In this document: positions 18,936 through 27,350 of the stretch, piece after piece
Position numbering within the stretch: position 1 is the first letter of the stretch
Layout: every line of letters begins with the position of its first letter
Assembly (NCBI RefSeq): GCF_003234815.2
Contig: NZ_CP126279.1
Location: forward strand, 992,001 to 1,056,000
Direction: 5' to 3'
Source of the DNA: Curtobacterium sp. MCBD17_035
GTDB lineage: Bacteria > Actinomycetota > Actinomycetes > Actinomycetales > Microbacteriaceae
DNA: 64,000 nucleotides
Made by a program: the position numbers and the translations under genes
The notes under the pieces: generated by a model
Databases searched by the model: none
The model's input: only the letters and a program-made list of their open reading frames with translations
Told to the model about the DNA's origin: nothing

Positions 18936-19229
18936 TCAGTCCTCGGAGCTGATCAGGCGGCGTCGTGCCGACAGCAGGTCGACCTCCGGCCGCTCGGCCA
19001 TCCACTGCTCGGCCGCGTCGAGTACCTCGACGACGTGCCCGGCGGAGGCAGCCACGGCCGCCAGCCCGACGCCCGCGCGGCGGTGCAGGTCGAGATGGTC
19101 GGTCTCCGCAGCGCTCACGGCGAACCGGCGGCGGAGCTCCGCGACGATGGGACGGACGACCGCACGCTTCTCCTTGAGGGAGTGCACATCACCGAGCAGC
19201 AGGTCGAACTCCAGGGTCCCCGTCCACAT
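18936..19229 (-). CDS. DUF503 family protein
   Basis: A 97-residue protein of the DUF503 (YlxP-like) family: FDLLLGDVHSLKEKRAVVRPIVAELRRRF is the family signature, followed by a beta-rich ferredoxin-like pattern. The function is unknown; in many bacteria relatives sit near rbfA and infB. Here it stands alone between recQ and an oppositely directed hydrolase gene. The ATG at 19229 is the first Met before the conserved domain. Confidence 0.85.
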   Translation of the reverse strand: MWTGTLEFDLLLGDVHSLKEKRAVVRPIVAELRRRFAVSAAETDHLDLHRRAGVGLAAVAASAGHVVEVLDAAEQWMAERPEVDLLSARRRLISSED

Positions 19230-19296
19230 GCGCTCCAGTCTCCACCGGAGTCCACAGGATCCGTCGGGAGGCACCGCGCTCGTCGCGGACTCGTCC

Positions 19297-19302
19297 TACC
19301 GT
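19297..19302 (+). promoter_or_regulatory. -10 box for leaderless hydrolase gene
   Basis: TACCGT, 6 nt before the ATG at 19309; no Shine-Dalgarno between. Confidence 0.5.
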
Positions 19303-19308
19303 GGTGGC

Positions 19309-20100
19309 ATGAGCGATCGACACCTCGACATCCCCGGCTCCCGGCTCGCGTACGACGTCTCGGGCGCCGGTGACCGCGTCGTCATCGTCGCGCACGGCCT
19401 CGGCGCCAGCCGGGCGGCGGAGGACGCCGAGGGCGTGTTCGACTGGTCCGCGGTCGCCGCGGACGCCCGCCTCGTCCGGTACGACGCTCGCCGCCACGGG
19501 GTCTCCACCGGTCGCGCGCAGCCGTCCGACTACCAATGGGCGGCGCTCGCCGACGACCTGCTGGCGCTCGCGGACGCCGTGTCGCCGGATGCACCAGTTG
19601 ATGCCATTGGTGCGTCGATGGGCACGGCGACGATCATCTGGGCAGCCACGCGACGCCCAGAACGGTTCCGTCGCCTCGTGCTCAACATCCCGCCGACGGC
19701 GTGGGAGACACGGGCCAACCAGGGGAACCTGTACCGGGCGGGTGCCGACCTCGTCGAACGCGAGGGGATGGACGGGTGGCGCCGTGCCATGGCGGCAGCT
19801 CCGCCGGTGCCGATCCTGGAGCAGGGCGGGTGGGCGTTCGATCGCGACCCCGATGTGCCTGCGGACTTGCTGCCGTCGGTGTTCCGCGGCGCCGCCGGGT
19901 CGGACTTCCCCGATGCCGACGCCGTCGCCACGATCGGACACGAGACGCTGCTGCTGCCGTGGGCGACGGACTCTGGGCATCCGGTGAGCACGGCCGAACG
20001 GCTCGCCGAGCTGCTGCCGTCCGCCACGCTCGAGGTCGCTGAGACGCCGGACACGATCCGGGGGTGGGGCGCGAGAGCTGCGGCGTTCCTCCGCGGCTGA
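19309..20100 (+). CDS. Alpha/beta hydrolase
   Basis: A 263-residue soluble alpha/beta hydrolase. It shows the oxyanion-hole motif VVIVAHGLGASR, the strand-loop DARRHGVSTG, and the nucleophile elbow IGASMGTATI (Ser in GASMG). The acid and a C-terminal His are plausible (LPWATDSGHPVSTAERLAELLP) but not certain. The fold resembles that of 3-oxoadipate enol-lactonase-like or general esterases; the substrate is not predictable. It is monocistronic, with its own promoter box. Confidence 0.85.
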   Translation: MSDRHLDIPGSRLAYDVSGAGDRVVIVAHGLGASRAAEDAEGVFDWSAVAADARLVRYDARRHGVSTGRAQPSDYQWAALADDLLALADAVSPDAPVDAIGASMGTATIIWAATRRPERFRRLVLNIPPTAWETRANQGNLYRAGADLVEREGMDGWRRAMAAAPPVPILEQGGWAFDRDPDVPADLLPSVFRGAAGSDFPDADAVATIGHETLLLPWATDSGHPVSTAERLAELLPSATLEVAETPDTIRGWGARAAAFLRG

Positions 20101-20175
20101 GGACGGTCCTCCCCGGCGGTCTGGCCCGCCGAGCGCCCGCTGGCTGGCGTGCGCGGCCGGGAGGCGCGGGTCCGC

Positions 20176-20181
20176 TATGCT
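20176..20181 (+). promoter_or_regulatory. -10 box upstream of tRNA-Pro
   Basis: TATGCT, about 50 nt before the mature tRNA 5' end; no convincing -35 box is seen. Confidence 0.4.
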
Positions 20182-20231
20182 TGTCGGGTCGCTCTGGTCG
20201 GAGCGGCACCAGAGTCCGCTCGTCGGGCTCT

Positions 20232-20308
<77 letters not shown>

Positions 20309-20898
20309 AGGGGCCAACGTGAAAATCGTCTGAAGAACCGGCTCACAAGAAGAAGCCCACCGAGGATCTCGGTGGGCTTCTTTCTCGTTTCGGCGGCTGC
20401 CTGTGCTTTCGAGCTGTCCGGCAAGCTCGACCCAGGGCACGAGGGTCTGCTGCAGGTTCGGCACGAGCGTTGCAGGGCCGGTCTGCCCGTCCGATCGGCC
20501 CGATGGAACGATTCGCAGCAGGCGACGGCGCACGGCGCCGTGCAGACGTATACCTCATGATGAGCGTTTCGTAAACCCTCCTGTTCGGGACGGGGCCGTC
20601 CTTACGCTTCAAGTGCTGGCTCAGTCCCCGTCAGCCGCTCCGAGCACTCGTGACCTTGGCTCGCTGTGTCTCACGAATCCGTAGGAGCTGACCTTGTATC
20701 GAGTCGATCGTGCCGCCGATTTCCATCTTCCAACGCTGACTCGGGAACGGCATCTCCCGCAGCGATCGGTTCGCCTGCACACCTACCGTGTCAGCCCGCG
20801 GCTCCGCTCCTCGGCGCTTGCAGAGAGGCTGGGTGGCTCGTGGGTGCCAGGAGCCGACAGGTGCGGTCTGCTCGACATCGAGGGGACGGCGTGGCCAT
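20309..20898. other. Gene-poor stretch downstream of tRNA-Pro
   Basis: Apart from the terminator at 20352 I see no convincing coding frame. The base composition is visibly less GC-rich than the surroundings. I found no repeat of the tRNA 3' end here that would mark an integration site. Confidence 0.5.
20352..20385 (+). terminator. Rho-independent terminator of tRNA-Pro
   Basis: A 13-bp perfect stem (20352-20364 with 20368-20380), a GAT loop, then a T-rich run. One of the few textbook terminators in this window. Confidence 0.9.
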
Positions 20899-21067
20899 GG
20901 TGAGGCGGAACGCGGTCACTGCCCGGTCCACCGGAGCGCAATGGCTCTTGTCGGTCGGCAGGACACCGCTGCTCCGCGTTGACACGCCCGCAGAAGCAGA
21001 AGTGTTCGGCAGGGAGCTTGCAACGGCGCTCGGGCTGACGTTCGACACCACCGGCACGCTGGGCTGA
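20899..21067 (+). CDS. Possible small protein or gene remnant
   Basis: A 55-codon frame starting MVRRNAVTARSTGAQW. Its C-terminal part (LLRVDTPAEAEVFGRELATALGLTF) has the look of a real beta-alpha unit, but there is no clear ribosome-binding site and GC at third positions is lower than in neighbours. It may be a fragment of a larger gene. Unrecognised and doubtful. Confidence 0.22.
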
Positions 21068-21126
21068 CGACCAGGCCGTTCGGTGGTGGGCAGTGAGGCT
21101 CGTGCTGAGGCGGGGCCGCGAGCGCG

Positions 21127-21336
21127 TCAGTCCGCGTCGATACCGGTGATGGCGATGCTGACACCGGGCTCGATCAGAAGTTCGGTCTGCCGGTATGAGC
21201 CTTCGCCGTGGTTCACGCGCATCCATGTCGGGGCTTCCGCCCGGACCGCAGCGAGCAGCGTCGCCTTGACCTCGTCGAGGTCCGCGTCAGTCACGCTGTA
21301 GTCGATACCGCCGTAGGTGATGTTGATCCGCTTCAT
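21127..21336 (-). CDS. Small conserved hypothetical protein
   Basis: A 69-residue protein (MKRINITYGGIDYSVTDADL start) with an alternating beta pattern and no signal or membrane segment. Proteins of this look accompany the DUF7882-type gene in Microbacteriaceae (from memory, not checked). It starts 2 bases after the stop of that gene, so the two form an operon. Function unknown. Confidence 0.65.
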   Translation of the reverse strand: MKRINITYGGIDYSVTDADLDEVKATLLAAVRAEAPTWMRVNHGEGSYRQTELLIEPGVSIAITGIDAD

Positions 21337-21338
21337 GG

Positions 21339-21662
21339 TCAGTTGTCGCCGTTCCCGGTCGCCGGTGAGCGCGGTTCCTCGAGGACCTGAAGCCCTTGCG
21401 CTGTGTTCGAGGAGAGCTCCAGGGCGGCTATCCACTCCCGGTTGAGAGCGGGCATCCGGCTACCGTAGAACTTGAACACCAGCGGGATCGTCGGATGGAT
21501 CCAGATGGTGGTTCGGCCGTCGCCGACTCGTCGGTCGTCTTTCCAAGAAAAGTAGAACGCTTCGTTCCGGCGCAGCTTCAGGCCGATCACGATCTGCAGA
21601 TGCCCGAGGAGCCGGTCGTCGAACTCGACGTTGAGCGAGTGGTCGTACGTCAAGCTACCCAT
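21339..21662 (-). CDS. Conserved Microbacteriaceae protein (DUF7882-like)
   Basis: A 107-residue protein of a family seen almost only in Microbacteriaceae and relatives (recognised from memory). Typical features are a GSLTYDHSLNVEFDDRLLGHLQ start, a KLRRNEAFYFSWKDD motif, GDGRTTIWIHPTIPLVFKF and NREWIAALELSSNTAQGLQV. The fold is probably a small beta sandwich; the function is unknown. A GAGGG ribosome-binding site lies about 7 nt before the ATG. It heads a two-gene operon with the 69-residue protein and is a good lineage marker. Confidence 0.75.
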   Translation of the reverse strand: MGSLTYDHSLNVEFDDRLLGHLQIVIGLKLRRNEAFYFSWKDDRRVGDGRTTIWIHPTIPLVFKFYGSRMPALNREWIAALELSSNTAQGLQVLEEPRSPATGNGDN

Positions 21663-22190
21663 GATGCGCCCTCATCCAATTTGGACATCAGGGCCGCCCA
21701 TTGGCGAACAAGATGCGGCCGCCCGCAACCTGCGAAGCGCCCTGGGGCTATCCTACTCGCGATATCCGAGGCCGGGCCCCGGCGGCCATGACGTTCTCGT
21801 GTCCGCGACGCTGCAGGAGTCGTCGGGATGGCCCTGCTGCACGCCGTCCCCGCTCTCCGTCTCGGGCCGAGAACGACCGAGGGCGGGGGTCTTCTGCTCG
21901 AGGCTCCGGACGAGGTCTTCGTCGACGATGCCTTCGTGTTCGCGGGGCTCTGGCACGTTCATGACCTGGCTTGCTCGGCCGAGGAGGATCTCCGCTGGGG
22001 CGACGTCACCGCTCTCGAGGAGCACCGAGAAGGCGACGGTGTCCGGGGTGCCGCTGGTCTGCTCGGACCCGGAAACGTGGCTACCCGGGGCAGCCCGATG
22101 GAGGCCGCGACAGCTCGACCTGTCGGAGCGCCCGGATCGGTGTGCACCAGGAGCCGTGCAGCGGCGTGCGAGTGCAGATGCTCCGGCGCG
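21663..22190. other. 540-base stretch without a supported gene
   Basis: Frames are open on both strands because of high GC, but none has a good start, and I recognise no protein. A minus-strand frame (about 21753-22080) has a coding-like composition but lacks a start codon, so it could be a remnant. Confidence 0.4.
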
Positions 22191-22196
22191 TACGGT
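22191..22196 (+). promoter_or_regulatory. -10 box for leaderless small gene
   Basis: TACGGT, 6 nt before the ATG at 22203. Confidence 0.5.
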
Positions 22197-22202
22197 CGAC
22201 TC

Positions 22203-22544
22203 ATGAAGCACGTGACGTACTCGGACAAGTCGCTCCTGTTGGGCGACACCACGGCAGATCTGCTCCTCGAGTACGCCAGTGCCCTCGGCACCGACGGCAC
22301 CGCGGACGCCGTCACCGTCAAGGCGATGAGCTCCGATGGCGACGACGTCGAAGCGACGTTCCTCCTCGGCGAAGGCGCACCGCTCATGGCTGAGACCTCG
22401 ACCACCACAGTGCCCGAGCCCGACAACGCAGACGCGGACACCTATCTGCGGGAAAAGATCGAAGCCCTCGTCCACCCGGCCAAGGCGACGACCCTGCCGC
22501 AGGGAGACGTCTACCCGGACGACTACGCCGAGTTCCAGTCGTGA
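22203..22544 (+). CDS. Conserved hypothetical protein
   Basis: A 113-residue acidic protein (MKHVTYSDKSLLLGDTTADLLLEYASALG start). The pattern, with VKAMSSDGDDVEATFLLGEGAPLMAET in the middle and an acidic Asp/Tyr-containing tail, recalls small conserved actinobacterial proteins I have seen annotated as hypothetical. There is no signal peptide and no membrane helix. It has its own promoter box and is followed by a shared hairpin. Function unknown. Confidence 0.7.
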   Translation: MKHVTYSDKSLLLGDTTADLLLEYASALGTDGTADAVTVKAMSSDGDDVEATFLLGEGAPLMAETSTTTVPEPDNADADTYLREKIEALVHPAKATTLPQGDVYPDDYAEFQS

Positions 22545-22688
22545 GAGCCGCCGCCACGGCTGTGGACACGCACCTCTGCGCGTCGGTGCGCGATCTCGTG
22601 CGGGGAGGAAGGGCCTCCCCAGCGGGATCATCCGGAGGCTAGCTGCCGAGCAGCAGCACTCGTCCGCCGCCCGAGGCGCGACGTGCTG

Positions 22689-22716
22689 CGGCTCCCCCCG
22701 CCGCGGGGGAGAGCCG
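22689..22716. terminator. Bidirectional hairpin between convergent genes
   Basis: CGGCTC pairs with GAGCCG around a C5/G5 inner stem with one bulged base. It lies between the convergent genes ending at 22544 and 22818. Confidence 0.5.
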
Positions 22717-22817
22717 ACTGTGCTCGGCGAGAGGCCTCCCGTGGATCAGTCAGCGCTGACATGGCCCGGAGGGCCATGCCGGAGACCACGCGCACGCGGG
22801 CCGGGAGCAGCAGCGCG

Positions 22818-23855
22818 TCACCGTCGGTAGAGCTCGCGCCGGACGCGGACCGCGTAGTCACGGAGCAGATCGAGTTCGACGGAAGCCTCGTCCCGCGGCT
22901 TCGGGTCGAACACGCACACGGCGCCCACACGCGTGCCGTCGAGCGTCTCGAGTGGGTACCCGGCGTAGAACCGCACGTCGTTCCGCGGCAGCGGCCGCTT
23001 CGCCTGCCAGGCGTCCCCGACGACGAGCGGGCCGGAGCCGAGCACCGTCGTCCTGCAGAACGAGTTCTGCAGAGGACTGCTGCCGACCGGGAACCACCGG
23101 CCGGCCTTGGTCCACTGCCGGTTCTCCGGGATGAAGGTGATCGCCGCACCCTCGGTGCGGAAGACCCGCGCCATGCTGTCGACGATGCGGTCGAACCGGG
23201 CCTCCCGAGCCGTGTCGAGGATGCCGAGCTGGTCCACCGCCTCGTACCGCTCCTGGCAGGGCTGAGGCGCGTCGCGGTGCCACTGCGGGCTCCGCGCAGT
23301 GGCGCGCTGATGTGCGAGGAGCGCCCTGGACACCTCGAGCACCCGGGGCAACCCGTTCATCGTCGTGCTGTCCACGGCCAGGATGACGACCTCGTCCCGT
23401 CCCGCCTGCAGGGCTGCGGCGAGGTCCGACTGGTCCTCGCGGTGGGCGAGCACCACGATCACCTCGGTCGTCGGCAGCAGTCGCTGCCGGAACCGGTCCA
23501 CCTGCTCGAGGAGGTCTGCCGCGGCCTCAGCCACGGCCCCGGCGGAGGTCCGTCCGTGGATCACGCTGTCCGTGAGGGTGACGACGACGACGTCGTAGTT
23601 GACGCACCGCAGCGTGTTCGCTGCAGCCGCGAGCGGCTCACCGGACCAGGCCGACCACGACACGGCCGTGACGTCAGCCCCGCGGCCGGTCATCGCGGCG
23701 AGCGCATCCGCCGTGATGCGCGCGCCCTGGTCGAGGGCGCTGCCGGGCGGGAACAGCGCGTCCCCGAACACGAGGACGCGATCGGGGTCCAGTCCCGTCG
23801 CTGATTCCGTGACGACCTTCGCGGTCGTCGGTCGAAGTGCTGCGAGCGACGTCAT
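22818..23855 (-). CDS. GAF-domain protein with SGNH-like N-terminal domain
   Basis: A 345-residue soluble protein. Residues 20-190 or so look like a degenerate SGNH/GDSL fold (VLVFGDALFPPGSALD, then YDVVVVTLTDSVI, STTMNGLPRVLEVSRAL). The Ser expected after GD is Ala, so hydrolase activity is doubtful. The C-terminal 150 residues are a GAF domain (ERYEAVDQLGILDTAREARFD, FCRTTVLGSGPLVVGDAW, FYAGYPLETLDGTRVGAVCVFD) of the same type as that in the phosphatase at 60942. It is probably a sensor; the ligand is unknown. ATG 23855 has AGGAG about 8 nt upstream. It stands alone upstream of the convergent hairpin. Confidence 0.75.
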   Translation of the reverse strand: MTSLAALRPTTAKVVTESATGLDPDRVLVFGDALFPPGSALDQGARITADALAAMTGRGADVTAVSWSAWSGEPLAAAANTLRCVNYDVVVVTLTDSVIHGRTSAGAVAEAAADLLEQVDRFRQRLLPTTEVIVVLAHREDQSDLAAALQAGRDEVVILAVDSTTMNGLPRVLEVSRALLAHQRATARSPQWHRDAPQPCQERYEAVDQLGILDTAREARFDRIVDSMARVFRTEGAAITFIPENRQWTKAGRWFPVGSSPLQNSFCRTTVLGSGPLVVGDAWQAKRPLPRNDVRFYAGYPLETLDGTRVGAVCVFDPKPRDEASVELDLLRDYAVRVRRELYRR

Positions 23856-24055
23856 CGTCATCTCTCCTGATCGAAATGCGGTGATCCGGCCCGGTGGTGT
23901 TGCCGGCCCACTCCTCACGATAACGAGCCGAACCGAGCCTGAGAGGCCTCGCAGGGAACCCAGATCGGGGGCCATGGCCGAGAGCGATGACGTATTCCGT
24001 CCGTGCGCTTCGTCCGGTGTCCGCAGGGCTCGTCATGCGCGTACGGCGCTGGGCG

Positions 24056-24277
24056 TCAACGGAGCGGGCGGATGTTCTCGGCCTGGGGCCCTTTGTTGTG
24101 TCCCTTCTTCCCTGGACCGAGGTCGTACTGCACGCGCTGGTGGTCGTTCAGGACGCGTTCTCCGCCGGCCGGGACGATGCTGGAGAAGTGGGCGAAGACG
24201 TCATCGGTGCCGTCGTCGGGGGTGATGAAGCCGTAGCCCTTGGTGTTGTCGAACCATTTCACGGTGCCTGTGGACAT
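24056..24277 (-). CDS. Cold-shock protein
   Basis: A 73-residue single cold-shock domain: GTVKWFDNTKGYGFITPDDG (RNP1) and DVFAHFSSI (RNP2). It binds single-stranded RNA/DNA and acts as an RNA chaperone. The basic end (GPGKKGHNKGPQAENIRPL) is slightly longer than in the CspA type. It lies 105 bases downstream of, and in line with, a membrane fatty-acid desaturase, a combination that fits cold adaptation. Confidence 0.95.
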   Translation of the reverse strand: MSTGTVKWFDNTKGYGFITPDDGTDDVFAHFSSIVPAGGERVLNDHQRVQYDLGPGKKGHNKGPQAENIRPLR

Positions 24278-24382
24278 GTCGTGCCGGCCTGATCTCGGAT
24301 GGTCGAGCCGGGCACGGGATGCAAGTGGTCCGGAGGGACCTCGACCGGGATCACGCGGATCGGCCGGCCGAGGCTGGTGTGG

Positions 24383-25492
24383 TCAATGGATGCGGAGTTC
24401 CGCGACCATGGGGCATGCGAACGGGTCGCGCGCGGAGAGACCGACGCGGTTGAGGTAGCGGACGACGATGCCGTAGCTGCGGAGGAGCGTGGTCTCGGTG
24501 TAGGGCACGTCGAGCGTCGCACAGTGGTCGCGGACGAGCAGACGGGCCTGCTTGAGCGCCGGCCGCGGCATGCTCGGGAAGAGGTGGTGCTCGACCTGGT
24601 AGTTGAGGCCGCCCATGAGGAACGACACCCACCAGCCGCCGCGGATGTTCCGGGAGGTCCGCACCTGTCGCGAGAAGAAGTCGACTTTCGCATCGTGAGC
24701 GATGGTGGGCATCCCCTTGTGGTTGGGCGCGAACGAGGCGCCCATCATGATCCCGAAGACGGCGAGCTGGACGCCGAGGAACGCGCACGCCATGCCGAAG
24801 GGCAGGAACCAGAACACGGCCGTGAGGTAGAGACCGAACCGGACCGCGAGGAGTCCCGCCTCGAGCCAACGGTGCCGAACGTCCGCTTTGGTGTCCTTGC
24901 CGGTGGCGACTGAGCGCACCGCGAGCCAGTGGAGGTTGATGCCCTCGAAGGCGAGCAGCGGGAAGAACGCGTAGCCCTGCACCCGCATCAGCCACCGCAG
25001 GGGCCCCCGCACCTCGGCAGCGTCCTCCGGGAGGAACCGGATGGTGTCCGGCGCGATGTCCGGGTCCTTGCCGACCGTGTTCGGGTTCCCGTGGTGCCGG
25101 GTGTGCTTGTTCATCCACCAGGAGTAGCTCAGCCCCACCAGGAAGGTGCCGATGTAGCGGCCGGCGCGGTCGTTCCACCGTTGTGAGGTGAAGATCTGGC
25201 GGTGCGCGGCCTCGTGGGACAGGAACGCGAACTGCGTGAAGATCACGCCGAGTGCGGCGGCGACGATGAGCTGGAACCAGGAGTCACCGAGGAACGCGAA
25301 CGCGACCCATGCAAGGGTGAGCGTGCCGGCCAAGCTGCCGAACAGCGACCAGTAGAAGCCGGTTCGGCGTCGGAGCAGGTGGTGGTCCTTCACCTGCGCG
25401 AGGAGCGCGGAGTACGTCGACGTGCCGGAACGGCCGCCGGAGCTGGGGCGGGTGCGGGTGTAACCCGCGGCGATCGGATCGGTGGTCGTCAA
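24383..25492 (-). CDS. Membrane fatty acid desaturase
   Basis: A 369-residue integral membrane di-iron desaturase that introduces double bonds into acyl chains and raises membrane fluidity. The three His boxes are visible: HEAAH (SHEAAHRQIF), HTRHH (MNKHTRHHGNP) and QVEHH (NYQVEHHLFPSMPR). Hydrophobic helices lie at FYWSLFGSLAGTLTLAWVAF, LIVAAALGVIFTQFAF, and around AVFWFLPFGMACAFLGVQLAV. The family is the acyl-CoA/acyl-lipid desaturase group; the regiospecificity cannot be read from the sequence. The cold-shock gene lies downstream on the same strand. Confidence 0.93.
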   Translation of the reverse strand: MTTTDPIAAGYTRTRPSSGGRSGTSTYSALLAQVKDHHLLRRRTGFYWSLFGSLAGTLTLAWVAFAFLGDSWFQLIVAAALGVIFTQFAFLSHEAAHRQIFTSQRWNDRAGRYIGTFLVGLSYSWWMNKHTRHHGNPNTVGKDPDIAPDTIRFLPEDAAEVRGPLRWLMRVQGYAFFPLLAFEGINLHWLAVRSVATGKDTKADVRHRWLEAGLLAVRFGLYLTAVFWFLPFGMACAFLGVQLAVFGIMMGASFAPNHKGMPTIAHDAKVDFFSRQVRTSRNIRGGWWVSFLMGGLNYQVEHHLFPSMPRPALKQARLLVRDHCATLDVPYTETTLLRSYGIVVRYLNRVGLSARDPFACPMVAELRIH

Positions 25493-25704
25493 AGGACCAG
25501 CCTTCCGTCAGGATCGGTCCTTCAACCGGTGCAGCAGAGTTCACGCAGTCGCGCTTGGTAGCGACGATACGCGACCGACATGCGAGTCGGCCTTCCCCGG
25601 GGTACGAGTCCGGCCCCCGCACGATCCGACCGGGAGGCGCCCACCGCGGCCGTGGACCAGTCGCCGGCTCCGCTGCGGCGGAAGCAGGTCGGCCGATCCG
25701 AGTG

Positions 25705-26244
25705 TCAGTGGAGGCGCCAGCGAGCGACGACGAACTGGTCAGGGGACATTCCTGCTGCCACGGCCGCATCGAGCCAGGCGATCTGACTCGCTGTCGGTGC
25801 TGTGCGTCCACGGACCGTCTGGTAGAACACGACGTCGCCCTCATGGCCCGCAGCGACCGACCAGGCGCCGGCCCAGCTGCCCCGCTGCTCGGCGATGCGT
25901 TCGAGCGCTGCCCTGGACGGTGCATGGGAGACGGGGTCCTGGATCTGGTCGTGCCGGCCCAGCCTCGGGTCCCAGCACGACATCATCTGGGGACGGTCAT
26001 CGTGGCTGTCGTGCCGGAGCTCGTCGAGCCACCGGGCGTCCCACCCGTACGCGGTCGCCATGGAGGCGACCGCGAGTTCCACGAACATCGGCTCGATCCG
26101 CCGGCTCACGACCGGCTTCCTCCCGTACGCGTCGGCGATGGGGGCACCAGTCCACTTCGGGAACGCCACCTCCACGCTCGGCACGACGTGGGATCCGAGG
26201 TGCTCGTGAGAAGTGGGACTGAGAGTGCGAGGATAGGCGGACAT
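25705..26244 (-). CDS. Conserved hypothetical protein
   Basis: A 179-residue protein that I do not recognise. It has several Trp and His residues (FPKWTGAPIADAYGRKPV, AYGWDARWLDELRHD, SCWDPRLGRHDQIQDP), no signal peptide and no membrane helix. The composition and codon use match the neighbours, and it has a clear -10 box, so I take it as real. No partner genes are close: the desaturase lies 212 bases downstream and the NmrA gene 140 bases upstream. Confidence 0.6.
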   Translation of the reverse strand: MSAYPRTLSPTSHEHLGSHVVPSVEVAFPKWTGAPIADAYGRKPVVSRRIEPMFVELAVASMATAYGWDARWLDELRHDSHDDRPQMMSCWDPRLGRHDQIQDPVSHAPSRAALERIAEQRGSWAGAWSVAAGHEGDVVFYQTVRGRTAPTASQIAWLDAAVAAGMSPDQFVVARWRLH

Positions 26245-26250
26245 CCCTCG

Positions 26251-26256
26251 AGCCTA
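26251..26256 (-). promoter_or_regulatory. -10 box for leaderless hypothetical gene
   Basis: TAGGCT on the minus strand, 6 nt before the ATG at 26244. Confidence 0.5.
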
Positions 26257-26384
26257 GGCAGGTGCGCATGTGGCCCTGGCCAGGAGCGGCTCTGGTCGCC
26301 GTCGACGACATGGAGGACCTCGGGTCCGCCGCGGGGCCGCCCGGCTCCCGCTGCGCCTCGCGGACACAGCGGGAGCCGGATCGG

Positions 26385-27266
26385 TCACGCCGCTGCCGGG
26401 TCCTGTGGGCGACGGCGCTGCGTCTCGAGCCAGCCTCGCAGGTCGGCAGCCTCGGGGACGATCTTCCGCGTCCCGGGTCGATCGGCCAGGTATGACGGCG
26501 AGGTCGCGAACCAACTGAACATGGCGTGCATGTCCGCGTCGGAGGCGAGGACCTCCACCGGGAGCGCCTCGAACCGCGCTTCGATGCCGTAGACCTCGCC
26601 GATGGTGGCGGCGACCTGGTCCATCGTGGGTTCGTCGCCGGCGATCTCGATGGCCGAGCCGGCCAGCAGGTCCGGGTCGAGCAGCAATCGCGCCGCCGTG
26701 CGGCCGACGTCACGGACGGCGATCATCTGCATCGGCAGGTCGGCCGGCATCGGGAACCGCAGCACGAAGTCGTCGGCGTCGCTCGTCGGCAGCTGTTGGA
26801 GCAGGTTCTCCATGAAGAAGGCCGGTCGTACGAAGGTCGCCGGCACGTCCAGCTGTTCCAGGCGCTCCTCGACGCGACGCTTGCTCTCGAAGTGGGGGAC
26901 GCCGGTCCCGCGCTCGGCGCCACCGACCGACGAGTACACGACCCGTGGGACGCCGGCACGGGCGGCGGCGTCGGCGACCGTGATCCCGCGACGGGCCTCC
27001 CCTTCGGTGCCGTCGGGGCCTTCGAAGGTGGTGAAGAAGAAGAGTCCTGCCGTGCCGGCGAGGGCGCGCTCGAGCGCATCGCGGTCCTCCTGGTCCGCGG
27101 CGACGACCTCGACACCGCGGTCTCGGAGGGCGGAGGCGGCATCGGCGTCCGGATGGCGGACGAGGGCGCGCACCGGGGCTCCGGCGGCGAGCAGCTCGTC
27201 CACCGCTGCTGATCCCTGGTTGCCTGTCGCGCCGATGACGGCGAAGGGGGTTCGAGAACTGGTCAT
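26385..27266 (-). CDS. NmrA-family NAD(P)-binding protein
   Basis: A 293-residue Rossmann-fold protein of the atypical short-chain dehydrogenase group (NmrA/HSCARG-like). The N-terminal FAVIGATGNQGSAAVDELLAAG is the dinucleotide-binding motif, and VRALVRHPD, FFFTTFEGPDG and RVVYSSVGGAERG follow as in NmrA-type proteins. Such proteins act as NADP sensors or quinone reductases. ATG 27266 has GGAG 4 nt upstream; a Met 11 codons earlier lacks one. Confidence 0.85.
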   Translation of the reverse strand: MTSSRTPFAVIGATGNQGSAAVDELLAAGAPVRALVRHPDADAASALRDRGVEVVAADQEDRDALERALAGTAGLFFFTTFEGPDGTEGEARRGITVADAAARAGVPRVVYSSVGGAERGTGVPHFESKRRVEERLEQLDVPATFVRPAFFMENLLQQLPTSDADDFVLRFPMPADLPMQMIAVRDVGRTAARLLLDPDLLAGSAIEIAGDEPTMDQVAATIGEVYGIEARFEALPVEVLASDADMHAMFSWFATSPSYLADRPGTRKIVPEAADLRGWLETQRRRPQDPAAA

Positions 27267-27350
27267 GATGCTCCGATCAGAGATGGCGTCGTCGGTCAAC
27301 GCCGGATGGGTTGGTTGTTCCGGGACAGCGGGGACCGCCGTCGGGGGGGG

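Noticed and set aside
21753..22631. 292-codon minus-strand frame in a gene-poor region
   Set aside because: No plausible start codon with ribosome-binding site near the coding-like part, it overlaps the better-supported gene at 22203, and no motif is recognisable.
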